From contig CACMYE010000004.1 in NCBI GenBank assembly GCA_902617825.1, forward strand, positions 1 through 64,000: a DNA stretch of 64,000 bases, read 5' to 3'. Shown here in pieces: positions 41,753 to 51,349 of this stretch. Position numbers and translations under genes: made by a program. The notes beneath the pieces are model-generated. The model was given only the letters and a program-made list of their open reading frames with translations, was not told where the DNA came from and did not search any database. The first letter of the stretch is position 1. Each line of letters starts with the position of its first letter. The stretch is from an uncultured Pelagibacteraceae bacterium (lineage in GTDB: Bacteria; Pseudomonadota; Alphaproteobacteria; Pelagibacterales; Pelagibacteraceae).

Positions 41753-44700
41753 TTACAATTTTGTAGGCATAGGTTTGTTGCTATCAATATTGTATTTTTT
41801 TATTGCCTCTTTAGCATATTTTGAGGCTATAAGTTGCTCTCTAGATAGTATGCTCAAACCATATACAACTAGATGTTCTCTATCAACTTCAAAAAATTTT
41901 CTTAAATTCTTTCTTGTATCACTTCTTCCAAAACCGTCAGCCCCTAAAGAATAAAAGCTCTTATCAGTATACGGTCTAATTTGATCTGAATTCATTCGCA
42001 TATAATCTGATGCAGCCATTATTGGGCCCTCTGTTTTACTCAAACACTCATCCACATAAGATATTTTTTTTTCTTTATCTGGATTTAATAGATTATATCT
42101 CTCTACCTCCATTCCGTCTTTTCTAAGTTCATTGAAACTTGTTACACTCCAAATATCACTATCAATTTGATAATCTTTTTGCAAAATTTCAGCAGCAGAA
42201 ATCATTTCTCTTAAAATTGTTCCTGAGCCTAAAAGCTGTATTTTTATTTTTTTATATTTATTAAATTCTTTAATTTTATACATCCCTTTTAAAATGCCCT
42301 CTTCAGTATTTTTGTCTTTGGGAATTGCAGGATGAGAATAGTTTTCATTCATTGTTGTGATATAGTAGAAAACATTTTCTCTTTTCTCATGCATTCTTCT
42401 TAAACCTTCTCTAAAAATAACAGCTAATTCATAATGAAATGTAGGATCGTAACTAACACAGTTTGGGATTGTTGAAGCTATCAAATGGCTATGCCCATCC
42501 TGATGTTGTAAACCCTCTCCTGCTAATGTTGTTCTTCCTGCTGTTGCTCCAATCAGAAAACCTCTAGCTTGACTGTCACCTGCTGCCCAAGCAAAGTCTC
42601 CTATTCTTTGAAATCCAAACATAGAATAAAATGTATAGATGGGTATCATCTCAATATCATGATTTGTGTAAGCTGTTCCAGCAGCTATCCATGACGACAT
42701 CGCACCTGCTTCATTTATGCCTTCCTCCAAAACTTGTCCACTTTTTTCTTCCCTATAAGAAGTTAACTGTGCGGCATCTTCAGGCTCATATTTTTGTCCT
42801 TCATGAGCATAAATTCCGATTTTTTGAAAAAATCCTTCCATACCAAATGTTCTTGCTTCGTCAGGAATAATTGGAACTAGTCTAGGTGAAATATTTTTAT
42901 CCCTTAATAAACTAGTTAACATTCTTACTAGTGCCATTGTAGTAGACATTTCTTTTTCCCCTGTTGAAACTTTCATAAATTCAAAAATATCTTTTGATGG
43001 TGCTTTAATAGGTTTTGCAAAGGTTGACCTCTCTGGCAAATATCCTCCTAATTTGAGTCTTCTTTCTTTTATGTATCTAATCTCAGGGGATTTTTCGTCA
43101 GGTCTAAAGTATTCAATATTTCTAACTTGTTCGTCTGTTAGAGGAACATCAAAACGATCTCTATAATACATAAGGTCCTCTACATCTAATTTTTTGGTTT
43201 GATGCGTAGTGTTTACACTTTCACCTGTTTTCCCCATTCCATATCCTTTAATTGTTTTTGCAATTATCACTGTTGGACTTCCTTGATTTTTGGTTGCCTT
43301 ATCATACGCTGCATAAACTTTATGTGGATCATGACCTCCTCGATTTAATCTCCAGATATCTTTATCTGACATATTAGAAACCAATTCTAGAGTATCAGGA
43401 TGTTTTCCAAAAAACTTTTCTCTTACAAAAGCGCCATCTCTTGCTTTAATAGCCTGGTATTCACCATCTACAGTTTCGTTCATGATTTTTACTAATTGAC
43501 CAGTTTTATCATTAGCTATCAATGAGTCCCAATAAGAACCCCAAATAACTTTTATTACATTCCATCCAGATCCTCTGAAGCTTCCTTCAAGTTCTTGAAT
43601 AATTTTTCCATTTCCTCTTACTGGGCCATCAAGTCTTTGGAGGTTGCAATTAATTACAAATATTAAATTATCTAATTTTTCTCTCGCAGCTAAGCCGATT
43701 GCTCCCATAGACTCTGGCTCATCCATTTCACCATCTCCTAAAAAAGCCCATACCTTTCGTCCTTCATCTTTAATTAATCCTCTATTGATTAAATATTTCA
43801 TGTATCTTGCTTGATAAATTGCAAGCATTGGTCCTAATCCCATCGAAACAGTTGGAAACTGCCAAAAATTTGGCATCAACCAAGGGTGAGGGTATGACGA
43901 TAATCCTCCAGGTTTTACTTCCTGTCTAAAACTATCTAATTGTTTCCCACTTAATCTACCCTCTAAAAATGCTCTTGCATACATTCCAGGTGCACTATGA
44001 CCTTGAAAATAAACTAAATCGCCTCCAAATTTATTATTTTTTGCTCTCCAAAAATGATTCATTCCAACATCGTATAAAGTAGCAGCTGATGCAAAGGTTC
44101 CAATGTGTCCACCTAATTCGGGAAACTTTTTGTTAGCTCTAACTACCATTGCAGCTGCATTCCATCTTATTAGAGATCTTATTTTTCTTTCAATGTTTTG
44201 ATCTCCATTTGATTTTACTTCAGCCTCAGGAGGAATAGTATTTATATAAGGTGTATTTTGCGTATAAGGAATATTTGCTCCTTCACGATAGGCCTTATTA
44301 ATTAATTCCTTAATTAAAAAATGAGCTCTTTGATTTCCATCTTTTGTAATTACAGAAGATAAAGATTCTAGCCAATCTTGAGTTTCTAGAGGATCTATAT
44401 CTAATCCATTTGTAACTTGAATTATAGATGGTTTATTTTCTTTAACTGGCTCTGGAACATCTGCCTGCTCCTCTTTATTTGTAGCTATAGTTTCTTCAGC
44501 TTGTTTAATTATATTTTCTGTATCTTTAGGAAGATTACTTTCTGGAAAACTTTTTTTTGAATGGGTCAAACTTAAAAGTAAGTCACCTTTTGAAACTTTA
44601 TCACCTACTTTGACATTAATAGTATCAATCTTTCCTGATGTAGTTGAGGGTATTTCAACACTAGATTTATCACTTTCAATTGTAACTATTGGATCATTTT

Positions 44701-44791
44701 CCTTTATTGTATCTCCAATCTTTACAAGTAATTCTATAACCTCAACGTTCTCAAAATCACCAATATCAGGAACAAATAGTTTTTCGCTCAT
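41753..44791 (-). CDS. aceE: Pyruvate dehydrogenase E1, homodimeric type, with fused N-terminal lipoyl domain
   Basis: E1 decarboxylates pyruvate with thiamine diphosphate. From ATG 44791 (preferred over the TTG at 44800) the protein has 1012 residues. Residues 1-78 form a lipoyl domain with K42 in ESDKSSVEIPS. Residues 79-128 are a Glu/Pro/Lys-rich linker. From DIDPLETQDWLESL (about 131) onward, about 884 residues match E. coli AceE in length and order, including the TPP motif GDGEMDEPESMGAIG and, later, NCNLQRLDGPVRGN. The lipoyl domain closely resembles that of the neighbouring E2. E1 with its own lipoyl domain is uncommon; see findings. Confidence 0.95.
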   Translation of the reverse strand: MSEKLFVPDIGDFENVEVIELLVKIGDTIKENDPIVTIESDKSSVEIPSTTSGKIDTINVKVGDKVSKGDLLLSLTHSKKSFPESNLPKDTENIIKQAEETIATNKEEQADVPEPVKENKPSIIQVTNGLDIDPLETQDWLESLSSVITKDGNQRAHFLIKELINKAYREGANIPYTQNTPYINTIPPEAEVKSNGDQNIERKIRSLIRWNAAAMVVRANKKFPELGGHIGTFASAATLYDVGMNHFWRAKNNKFGGDLVYFQGHSAPGMYARAFLEGRLSGKQLDSFRQEVKPGGLSSYPHPWLMPNFWQFPTVSMGLGPMLAIYQARYMKYLINRGLIKDEGRKVWAFLGDGEMDEPESMGAIGLAAREKLDNLIFVINCNLQRLDGPVRGNGKIIQELEGSFRGSGWNVIKVIWGSYWDSLIANDKTGQLVKIMNETVDGEYQAIKARDGAFVREKFFGKHPDTLELVSNMSDKDIWRLNRGGHDPHKVYAAYDKATKNQGSPTVIIAKTIKGYGMGKTGESVNTTHQTKKLDVEDLMYYRDRFDVPLTDEQVRNIEYFRPDEKSPEIRYIKERRLKLGGYLPERSTFAKPIKAPSKDIFEFMKVSTGEKEMSTTMALVRMLTSLLRDKNISPRLVPIIPDEARTFGMEGFFQKIGIYAHEGQKYEPEDAAQLTSYREEKSGQVLEEGINEAGAMSSWIAAGTAYTNHDIEMIPIYTFYSMFGFQRIGDFAWAAGDSQARGFLIGATAGRTTLAGEGLQHQDGHSHLIASTIPNCVSYDPTFHYELAVIFREGLRRMHEKRENVFYYITTMNENYSHPAIPKDKNTEEGILKGMYKIKEFNKYKKIKIQLLGSGTILREMISAAEILQKDYQIDSDIWSVTSFNELRKDGMEVERYNLLNPDKEKKISYVDECLSKTEGPIMAASDYMRMNSDQIRPYTDKSFYSLGADGFGRSDTRKNLRKFFEVDREHLVVYGLSILSREQLIASKYAKEAIKKYNIDSNKPMPTKL

Positions 44792-44938
44792 TATTAACAA
44801 GGCTTATACACTTAAATAAAATATATTTTTATGTTATTTTATCACATTAATTAATCTTTTTGTGCAAAGCTGTGTTTTAATTGAATAAAATTTGTTAATA
44901 AAATCATAGTATATAGTATTTTTAATAAAATTAATTTT

Positions 44939-45015
44939 GGACCGCTGGCCAAATTGGATAAGGCGCTCGGCTACGAACCGGGAGATTCCAGATTCGAGTT
45001 CTGGGCGGTCCACCA
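44939..45015 (+). tRNA. tRNA-Arg(ACG), CCA encoded
   Basis: The gene starts GGACCGCTGGCCAAATTGG and ends GGGCGGTCCACCA. The acceptor arms GGACCGC and GCGGTCC pair, A is the discriminator, and CCA is encoded. The anticodon stem CTCGG/CCGGG encloses loop CTACGAA, giving ACG; A34 would be edited to inosine by TadA to read CGU/CGC/CGA. The T-loop is TTCGAGT. Length 77 nt. A GT25 gene starts 14 nt after its CCA end on the same strand. Confidence 0.97.
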
Positions 45016-45029
45016 TGTAATAAATAAAA

Positions 45030-45779
45030 ATGTTAAGTAATTTTAAAATTTACGTAATCAATTTAAAAAGAGATACCAGAAGATTAAAAAACATAAAAAA
45101 TGAACTAAAAAAGCAAAATATTTCTAATTTTGAGATAATAGAAGGAATTGATGGAAAAAAAATTAAAAATTATCAATTAAATAAATTAATATCTAAAAAC
45201 AATAAATTTATTAATCCAAAAAATACGAATATGAATGCATCCGAGGTTTGCTGCTCCTTAAGTCATATTAAAGTATATAAAAAATTTCTAAAAACAAATT
45301 ACAATTATGCTCTTATAATCGAAGATGATGGAATTTTTGTTAGAAATTTTACTGAAGATTTACAAAAACTAATAATTAAAAATTTTATATATGATAGACA
45401 AATATTTTTTTTAAGTGAACTCTGGGAATTTTTTAAAAACCCTATAGATAAAAGTAAAAACTTTGAAGTTGTAAATGTTGCAAATGTAGTTTTTACTCAT
45501 TCATATTTCATAAATAAAAATGCCGCTAAGTCCTTAATATCGTTTAATTATCCTGTAAAAACTATGCCGGATAATTTTATTGCATTTAAAATTTATTGTG
45601 GAATTAAGCTAACTGGATTAAATCCATATTTAACAAAACAAGATAAAAAACAATTCAAATCTAACATACCTGTTGATAATATGTTAGATAATATATTCTT
45701 ACCTCGAAGATTTATATATAGATTAAGAAATAAATTTTTAAGATTATTAGGACAATTTAAAAGTCACAAAAAAAAGTAA
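45030..45779 (+). CDS. GT25-family glycosyltransferase
   Basis: A 249-residue LPS-type glycosyltransferase. Signatures are FKIYVINLKRDTRRL at the start, FEIIEGIDGKKI, the SEVCCSLSHIKVYKKF block (about 72) and the YALIIEDDGIF acidic motif (about 98) expected for the metal-nucleotide-sugar site. The C-terminus is basic, suggesting membrane association. The enzyme family adds galactose or related sugars to LPS core. It begins 14 nt after the tRNA-Arg CCA end, so its mRNA may be released by tRNA processing. The composition is very AT-rich, as for the island genes at 19-21 kb. Confidence 0.85.
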   Translation: MLSNFKIYVINLKRDTRRLKNIKNELKKQNISNFEIIEGIDGKKIKNYQLNKLISKNNKFINPKNTNMNASEVCCSLSHIKVYKKFLKTNYNYALIIEDDGIFVRNFTEDLQKLIIKNFIYDRQIFFLSELWEFFKNPIDKSKNFEVVNVANVVFTHSYFINKNAAKSLISFNYPVKTMPDNFIAFKIYCGIKLTGLNPYLTKQDKKQFKSNIPVDNMLDNIFLPRRFIYRLRNKFLRLLGQFKSHKKK

Positions 45780-45781
45780 TA

Positions 45782-45880
45782 ATGATGAAAAATTTAATAA
45801 AGGTTTCTCTTCAAAGATCTGTGATAATTTTTTTTATATTAATTTTAATTTTCATAAGTTTATTAACAATTATATTTTGA
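45782..45880 (+). CDS. Tiny hydrophobic membrane ORF (32 aa)
   Basis: The ORF track misses this frame: ATGATGAAAAAT to TGA at 45878, 32 residues, starting Met-Met-Lys-Asn-Leu-Ile-Lys and then a hydrophobic helix (SVIIFFILILIFISLLTIIF). It begins 2 nt after the GT25 stop and ends 4 nt before the thioesterase start, fitting the gap exactly as operon genes here do. Function unknown; it could be a small membrane peptide. In this AT-rich genome a hydrophobic 32-codon frame can arise by chance, so it is tentative. Confidence 0.35.
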   Translation: MMKNLIKVSLQRSVIIFFILILIFISLLTIIF

Positions 45881-45884
45881 TTAA

Positions 45885-46286
45885 ATGATTAAAAATTTTG
45901 AACAAATAAGTTTAAAACCTGGGTTCATGAAACATAACGGAGGTGTTTTGTTCAGAAACATTTCTGAAACTGAATTTGAATTTAAGTCTACCATAAATGA
46001 AAGTCATCTAAATGCTGCTGGTATAACCCATGGAGGCTATTTATCTGCTTTAGTTGATGCTGGATCAGGGACAGCAGCACATAGAGCTGCGGGCAATATG
46101 CCGTGTGTTACTATTTCTTTAGACCTAAAATTTATTGGTACTTCAAAAAAAGGCGACGAAATAACTGGTTATACAAAAATTTTAAAAAAAACTAATACCT
46201 TGGTATTTTTATATTGTGAACTTAAATGTGAAGATAAAATAATTACCTCTGCATCAGGGGTATGGAAAATTTTAAAGAATAGGTAA
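45885..46286 (+). CDS. PaaI-family hotdog thioesterase
   Basis: A 133-residue hotdog-fold acyl-CoA thioesterase. The signature NAAGITHGGYLSALVDAGSG (about 43-62) contains the HGG motif and the catalytic acid of PaaI/YbgC-type enzymes, followed by CVTISLDLKFIGTSKKGD. Such enzymes hydrolyse phenylacetyl-CoA-like or other short acyl-CoAs; the substrate is unknown. It is convergent with acetoacetyl-CoA synthetase, 25 nt between stops. Confidence 0.86.
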   Translation: MIKNFEQISLKPGFMKHNGGVLFRNISETEFEFKSTINESHLNAAGITHGGYLSALVDAGSGTAAHRAAGNMPCVTISLDLKFIGTSKKGDEITGYTKILKKTNTLVFLYCELKCEDKIITSASGVWKILKNR

Positions 46287-46311
46287 AATAATAAAACAAA
46301 AGATTTACAAA

Positions 46312-48273
46312 CTAGTAATTTAGCTCTTTTAAATTTTGAAAATATTTTAAAACTTCTGGATTAATCAAGGCTTCTTTATTCTTAATTTTATTTCCTTCTA
46401 TTGTATTTTTAACAGCTAACTCAACAATCTTTCCACTTTTAGTTCTTGGTATATCTCTTACTTTAATAATTTTACTGGGTACATGTCTGGGAGAAACATT
46501 TTTTCTAATTTGTAACTTTAATTTTGTTAATAATTGCTCTGTTAACAAATACTTTTTATTCATTAATACAAAAAGAACGACTCTAACATCATTATCCCAA
46601 GATTGTCCTACTGCAATAGATTCCTTTATCTCTTTAAATTTTTCTACTTCAGAATAAATCTCTGCAGTTCCTAATCTTACTCCTCCAGGATTTAGTGTGG
46701 TATCTGATCTTCCATAAATAATAAAGCCCCCTGTGTTTTTTACTTCCGCATAATCTCCGTGATACCATATGTTTTTAAATCGATTAAAATAAGCCTCTTT
46801 ATACTTAGTATCATTTTTATCATTCCAAAATTTTAAAGGCATTGATGGAAAAGGATTTTTGCAAACCAATTCTCCTTTTATATTTTTTACTGGCTTACCA
46901 TCATCATCAAATATATCAACATCTAAAGCTAAGCCTTTATTTTGAATTTCTCCTAATTTTACTGATTGATATAAATTCCCAAGCACAAAGCATGAAACTA
47001 TATCTGTACCCCCCGAGATAGATGCTAGATGGACTTTGTCTTTTATATTTTGATAAACATACTTAAATCCATCTTTAGATAATGGTGATCCCGTGGAACA
47101 AATAGTTTTTAAATTGTTAAGTTTAAATTTATACTTCAAATTTGGTTCATATTTTTTAAGTGCATCAATATATTTTGCACTAATACCAAATAAAGTAATT
47201 TTTTCTTTTTCGCAAATCCTCAATAAAAGATCGCTTCTCTTATACATTGGAGAACCATCATATAGCACAATTGATGCTTTAGAAGCTAATACAGATACTA
47301 ACCAATTCCACATCATCCATCCACACGTTGTAAAATAAAATACATTATCTCCTTCCTTAATATCACAATGTAATAGATGCTCTTTTTTATGTTGAATTAA
47401 TACACCACCAGCCCTATGACAAATACACTTTGGTTTACCAGTTGTTCCACTAGAATATAAAATTGCTAACTCACTTTCAAAACTATAATTATTAAAATTT
47501 ATCTTTTGAGGATTTTTTTTCATCAAATTATCCCATTTAAATAATTTTATTTTTTTTAGTTTTTGGTTAGCTTTTAAATACTTTTTGCCTGGATAACTTA
47601 CTATAACAACAACTTTTATAGATGGGATCGATTTAAGTATTTTAGAAAGCCTTTCAATAATATTTATTTTCTTACCATTATAGAAATATTGATCAGTGAT
47701 AAATAATACTTTTGGTGTAATTTGAGAAAATCTTTCAATGATACCATTTGTTCCAAAGTCAGGACTACAAGAAGACCATATCCCCCCAATTGCAGAACTT
47801 GCTATAAATGCCTCCACAGTTTCACTACAATTAGGCATATAAGCTGCAATTCTATCACCCTTAACTATTTTTATCTCTTTAAAAAATCTAATAAGTTTTG
47901 CTGTGTTGAAGTTTAATTGTTTCCATGATTTCTCTTCTCTAAAACCATTCTCACTTATAAATGTTAAGGCTTTTTCATCATTATTTTTTGATAATAAATT
48001 TTGACCAAAGTTTAATCTGGTACCAGGCAAAAATAAATTTTTATGAAATATTTTAGATTTTCTTATTTTTTTTTTACTTTTTGCTCCTTTTATTTTACTA
48101 AAATCCCAAAATTCACTCCAAAATTCTGGATAATTTTTTATACTCCAATCTAATAATTTTTTGTAATTTTTACTAAAATTTAAATTAAATTTATTTGATA
48201 AATATTTTTCAAAAGCAAAAAGATTTGAGTCTTTTATTTTTTGTGAAGAAGCTTGCCATAACTTTTTGGTCAT
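46312..48273 (-). CDS. Acetoacetyl-CoA synthetase
   Basis: A 653-residue AMP-forming acyl-CoA synthetase. The N-terminal LWQASSQKIKDSNLFAFEKYL and the FWDFSKIKG segment are characteristic of the acetoacetate-specific group. The AMP-binding motif is AILYSSGTTGKPKCI, the adenylate region has GGTDIVSCFVLG and YGRSDTTLNPGGVRLGTAEIY, and the C-terminal catalytic lysine lies in RDIPRTKSGKIVELAV. It activates acetoacetate to acetoacetyl-CoA, linking ketone bodies or polyhydroxybutyrate-type carbon to central metabolism. A propionyl- or other acyl-specific role cannot be excluded. Confidence 0.88.
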   Translation of the reverse strand: MTKKLWQASSQKIKDSNLFAFEKYLSNKFNLNFSKNYKKLLDWSIKNYPEFWSEFWDFSKIKGAKSKKKIRKSKIFHKNLFLPGTRLNFGQNLLSKNNDEKALTFISENGFREEKSWKQLNFNTAKLIRFFKEIKIVKGDRIAAYMPNCSETVEAFIASSAIGGIWSSCSPDFGTNGIIERFSQITPKVLFITDQYFYNGKKINIIERLSKILKSIPSIKVVVIVSYPGKKYLKANQKLKKIKLFKWDNLMKKNPQKINFNNYSFESELAILYSSGTTGKPKCICHRAGGVLIQHKKEHLLHCDIKEGDNVFYFTTCGWMMWNWLVSVLASKASIVLYDGSPMYKRSDLLLRICEKEKITLFGISAKYIDALKKYEPNLKYKFKLNNLKTICSTGSPLSKDGFKYVYQNIKDKVHLASISGGTDIVSCFVLGNLYQSVKLGEIQNKGLALDVDIFDDDGKPVKNIKGELVCKNPFPSMPLKFWNDKNDTKYKEAYFNRFKNIWYHGDYAEVKNTGGFIIYGRSDTTLNPGGVRLGTAEIYSEVEKFKEIKESIAVGQSWDNDVRVVLFVLMNKKYLLTEQLLTKLKLQIRKNVSPRHVPSKIIKVRDIPRTKSGKIVELAVKNTIEGNKIKNKEALINPEVLKYFQNLKELNY

Positions 48274-48446
48274 TTTTTTTAAAAAAATTATTATTATAGA
48301 ATTAATCCTATTTATGATATTCTCACTTAATTTTAAAAGAAAATGAGAACTTTTTATCCTCTGATTCGGTCATGTTTTAGTCTATTTTTGTTCTATAGCT
48401 GCAACAATATCTGGTATGTAAATAAAAAATAATACCAAACATAGAA

Positions 48447-50927
48447 ATGAAAAAAAATAAAATTACTGCAGTCTTGGGGCCTACAAACACAGGAAAAACC
48501 CATCTAGCAATAGAAACTATGCTCTCATTTGAAAGTGGTATGATTGGATTTCCACTTAGATTATTAGCAAGAGAAGTATATGACAAAGTAATCAAGAAAA
48601 TAAGTTTTGATAAAGTTGCATTAATCACTGGAGAAGAAAAAATTATCCCATCAAATGCAAAATATTTCCTATGCACAGTTGAATCTATGCCAATTGACAA
48701 ACATCTAGAGTTTGTTGCGGTAGATGAAATACAAATGTGTGCCGATCATGAAAGAGGTCATATTTTTACTGACAGACTTTTAAATATGAGAGGTGAAAAA
48801 CTTACAATGTTAATGGGATCTAATACTATAAAAAATATTATTACTAAGTTAGATGGCGATATAGAGTTTGTAAATAGAGACAGACTTTCAAAACTTATAT
48901 ATTCAGGTCATAAAAAAATCTCAAGGATAAACAGAAAAACTGCAATCATAGCATTTTCTGCGGAAGAAGTTTATGCAATAGCTGAGCTAATAAGAAGACA
49001 AAAGGGTGGGGCGGCTATAGTAATGGGTTCGCTTAGTCCTAAAACAAGAAATGCCCAAGTAGAATTATATCAGTCGGGGGACGTGGATTTTTTAGTTGCT
49101 ACTGATGCTATTGGAATGGGTATTAATATGGATTTAGAACATGTTTATTTTTCTAATCTTAAAAAATTTGATGGAAGAAAACTAAGAAGACTTAATCTTT
49201 CAGAGATAGGTCAAATAGCTGGAAGAGCTGGAAGGTATTTGAATGACGGTAGTTTTGGTGTAACTGGGGAATGTAAAGAAATAACTGCTGAAGATATAGA
49301 TCTCTTAGAGAATCATAAATTTGAAGAAATAAGAACTTTATATTGGAGAAATTCAAATTTAAATTTTAATAACTCTTCTAGTTTAGTTAAAAGTTTAGAT
49401 GAAAAACCTCAAATGGAATGGTTAAGAAAAATACATGAATGTGAAGATGAAAAAGCCCTTAAGTATTTTTTAAAAGATACTAATTTTATTAATTTAAAAA
49501 TTGATGGGAAAACTCTAAGTCTCCTATGGGAGTGCTGTCAAATTCCTGATTTTGTAAAAAAAACTTATGGTAACCATTATGAAGTTATTGGTAGTGTATT
49601 TAAATTTTTAAGTAGTGATAAAAGAGTAATTTCTAACGATTATATGAGATTACAGCTCTTGAAACTTGACAAATTAGATGGAAATGTTGACTCTTTATCA
49701 AATAGAATTGCAAATGTTAGAACTTGGTCATATGTTTCAAATAAAAATAATTGGGTAGAAAATCAAGATTATTGGATTGAAAAAACTAAAAACTTAGAAG
49801 ATAGACTCTCAGATAGACTTCATGAAGAACTTACTAAAACCTTTATTGATAAAAGAGCAAGTGTTCTTGCAAGAGGACTAAAACAAGACATGGAATTTAA
49901 AACAGAAATCTTGAAAAACAACGAAGTAATGATCGATGAACAATTTATTGGAAGAATCAATGGTTTAAAATTAGAATTAGACTTAAAAAAAGGTGCTTTA
50001 GAGACAGATATCAAATCCTTAAAAAAAGCAGCAAGACAGACTATTGGCCCAGAACTTGAGAGAAGAATTCAGGTAATTATTGATACTGGTTTAATTCAAC
50101 TTCATGAAGATTTTAAAATTTACTGGAATAAATTTCCCATTGCAAAACTTTTTACAGGTACAGATTATCTAAATCCTAATTTTAATTTAATAATAGATGA
50201 TATAATTGATCTAGGACCTAAACAAAAATTAAATGAATATATTTACAAGTGGATTCAAACTAAAATCAATGAGATATTAAAAAGCCTCATTGACCTAAAA
50301 AATATTAAAGAAAATAATCCTACTATAAAAGCTTTAGCATATCAGCTTTATGAAAATAATGGTGTCTTAAAAAGGGATCAGGTGTCTGAATATTTAAAAA
50401 GCTTAGGTCAAAATGATAGGAAAATCCTCAGAGAATTAGGTGTAAAATTTGGACGGTATCATGTGTTTCTACATAAATTAATTAAGCCCGAAGCTGTTTC
50501 TTTAAGAACTCTATTGTGGAAAAATTTTCACCAAAAATTTTATAATTTAAAACCACCCACTTTTGGTCTTAATTTTATAGAGAATAAAGACTTAAAAAAT
50601 CAAAACTTTATGCTTTTATGTGGATTTGAAAAATTTGACGCATTCTTTGTTAGGATAGATATTCTAGAAAGATTGTTTATGTTAATCATTAATTCTAATC
50701 CAAAAGAAAAAAGTGACATTAAAGTGGTTCCTGAAATGTTAAATTTATTAGGATGCAGCAAAGAAAACTTTAAAAAACTCCTAACAAAAATGAATTATAA
50801 AATATTTGAAAAGGAAAAAGAAATATATTTTAAATATAAACCAATTAAAAAATTCAAAAAAACTCCAATTAAAAAAGATTTAAAAAAAAATCCCTTTGAA
50901 GTTTTAAAAAATTTAAACTTAAGATAG
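48447..50927 (+). CDS. Suv3-like superfamily 2 RNA helicase
   Basis: An 826-residue helicase close to mitochondrial SUV3. Motif I is GPTNTGKTHLA (11-21), motif II is AVDEIQMCADHERGH (a DEIQ rather than DEAD box), and the second RecA domain ends with motif VI GQIAGRAGRYLNDGSFG. SUV3-type helical and C-terminal domains follow, with a Lys-rich tail. SUV3 unwinds RNA for the degradosome in mitochondria, and alphaproteobacteria carry the likely ancestral gene. It is followed by TerB, ferredoxin and CarD genes. Whether it works with a ribonuclease in this organism is unknown. Confidence 0.9.
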   Translation: MKKNKITAVLGPTNTGKTHLAIETMLSFESGMIGFPLRLLAREVYDKVIKKISFDKVALITGEEKIIPSNAKYFLCTVESMPIDKHLEFVAVDEIQMCADHERGHIFTDRLLNMRGEKLTMLMGSNTIKNIITKLDGDIEFVNRDRLSKLIYSGHKKISRINRKTAIIAFSAEEVYAIAELIRRQKGGAAIVMGSLSPKTRNAQVELYQSGDVDFLVATDAIGMGINMDLEHVYFSNLKKFDGRKLRRLNLSEIGQIAGRAGRYLNDGSFGVTGECKEITAEDIDLLENHKFEEIRTLYWRNSNLNFNNSSSLVKSLDEKPQMEWLRKIHECEDEKALKYFLKDTNFINLKIDGKTLSLLWECCQIPDFVKKTYGNHYEVIGSVFKFLSSDKRVISNDYMRLQLLKLDKLDGNVDSLSNRIANVRTWSYVSNKNNWVENQDYWIEKTKNLEDRLSDRLHEELTKTFIDKRASVLARGLKQDMEFKTEILKNNEVMIDEQFIGRINGLKLELDLKKGALETDIKSLKKAARQTIGPELERRIQVIIDTGLIQLHEDFKIYWNKFPIAKLFTGTDYLNPNFNLIIDDIIDLGPKQKLNEYIYKWIQTKINEILKSLIDLKNIKENNPTIKALAYQLYENNGVLKRDQVSEYLKSLGQNDRKILRELGVKFGRYHVFLHKLIKPEAVSLRTLLWKNFHQKFYNLKPPTFGLNFIENKDLKNQNFMLLCGFEKFDAFFVRIDILERLFMLIINSNPKEKSDIKVVPEMLNLLGCSKENFKKLLTKMNYKIFEKEKEIYFKYKPIKKFKKTPIKKDLKKNPFEVLKNLNLR

Positions 50928-50932
50928 TCATT

Positions 50933-51349
50933 ATGTTTTTTAAAAAAGATGATAAGAAAATTGACGACAGCTTTTTAATTAAAGTCAGTGCTTTGTTAAT
51001 CCATGCAGCTAAGATTGATGAAAATTATACTGATAATGAGGAAGAAATAATAAAAAAAACGCTTTTAAAATTGGGAGCTAAAAAAGAAAATCTCTCTTCC
51101 ACGATTAAGGAAGCAAAAATTATTGAGGAAAATTCAAATCAAATTCTTGAATTTACAAGAGAAGTAAAAAATTTATCTGAAAATAAAAAAATCGAAATAA
51201 TAGAGGCACTCTGGGCTATAATATACTCAAATAATGACGCTGATTTATACGAGACTAATTTAATGAGAAGACTTGCAGGTCTTCTTTACATAAATAGCAA
51301 AGTAATGGGAGATATTAAAAACAAAATTAAAAATGAAAATTTGAAATGA
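50933..51349 (+). CDS. TerB-family protein
   Basis: A 138-residue all-helical, charged protein of the tellurite-resistance TerB/DjlA N-terminal family, with [21 protein letters not shown] and the later [23 protein letters not shown], both typical helix pairs bearing conserved acidic residues that may bind a metal. It has no signal peptide. It starts 5 nt after the helicase stop and overlaps the ferredoxin start by 4 nt. The function is not known from sequence alone. Confidence 0.78.
   Translation: MFFKKDDKKIDDSFLIKVSALLIHAAKIDENYTDNEEEIIKKTLLKLGAKKENLSSTIKEAKIIEENSNQILEFTREVKNLSENKKIEIIEALWAIIYSNNDADLYETNLMRRLAGLLYINSKVMGDIKNKIKNENLK

Noticed and set aside
44834-45016. 60-aa minus-strand ORF
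   Set aside because: It is the antisense of tRNA-Arg(ACG) and the AT-rich flank.
48321-48356. TTCTCA...TGAGAA stem followed by CTTTTT as a terminator
   Set aside because: No gene ends just before it on the plus strand and the 6-bp stem has an 18-nt AT loop; probably chance.
48377-48700. 107-aa minus-strand ORF upstream of the helicase
   Set aside because: It mostly overlaps the well-supported Suv3-like helicase in antisense and has no family motif.
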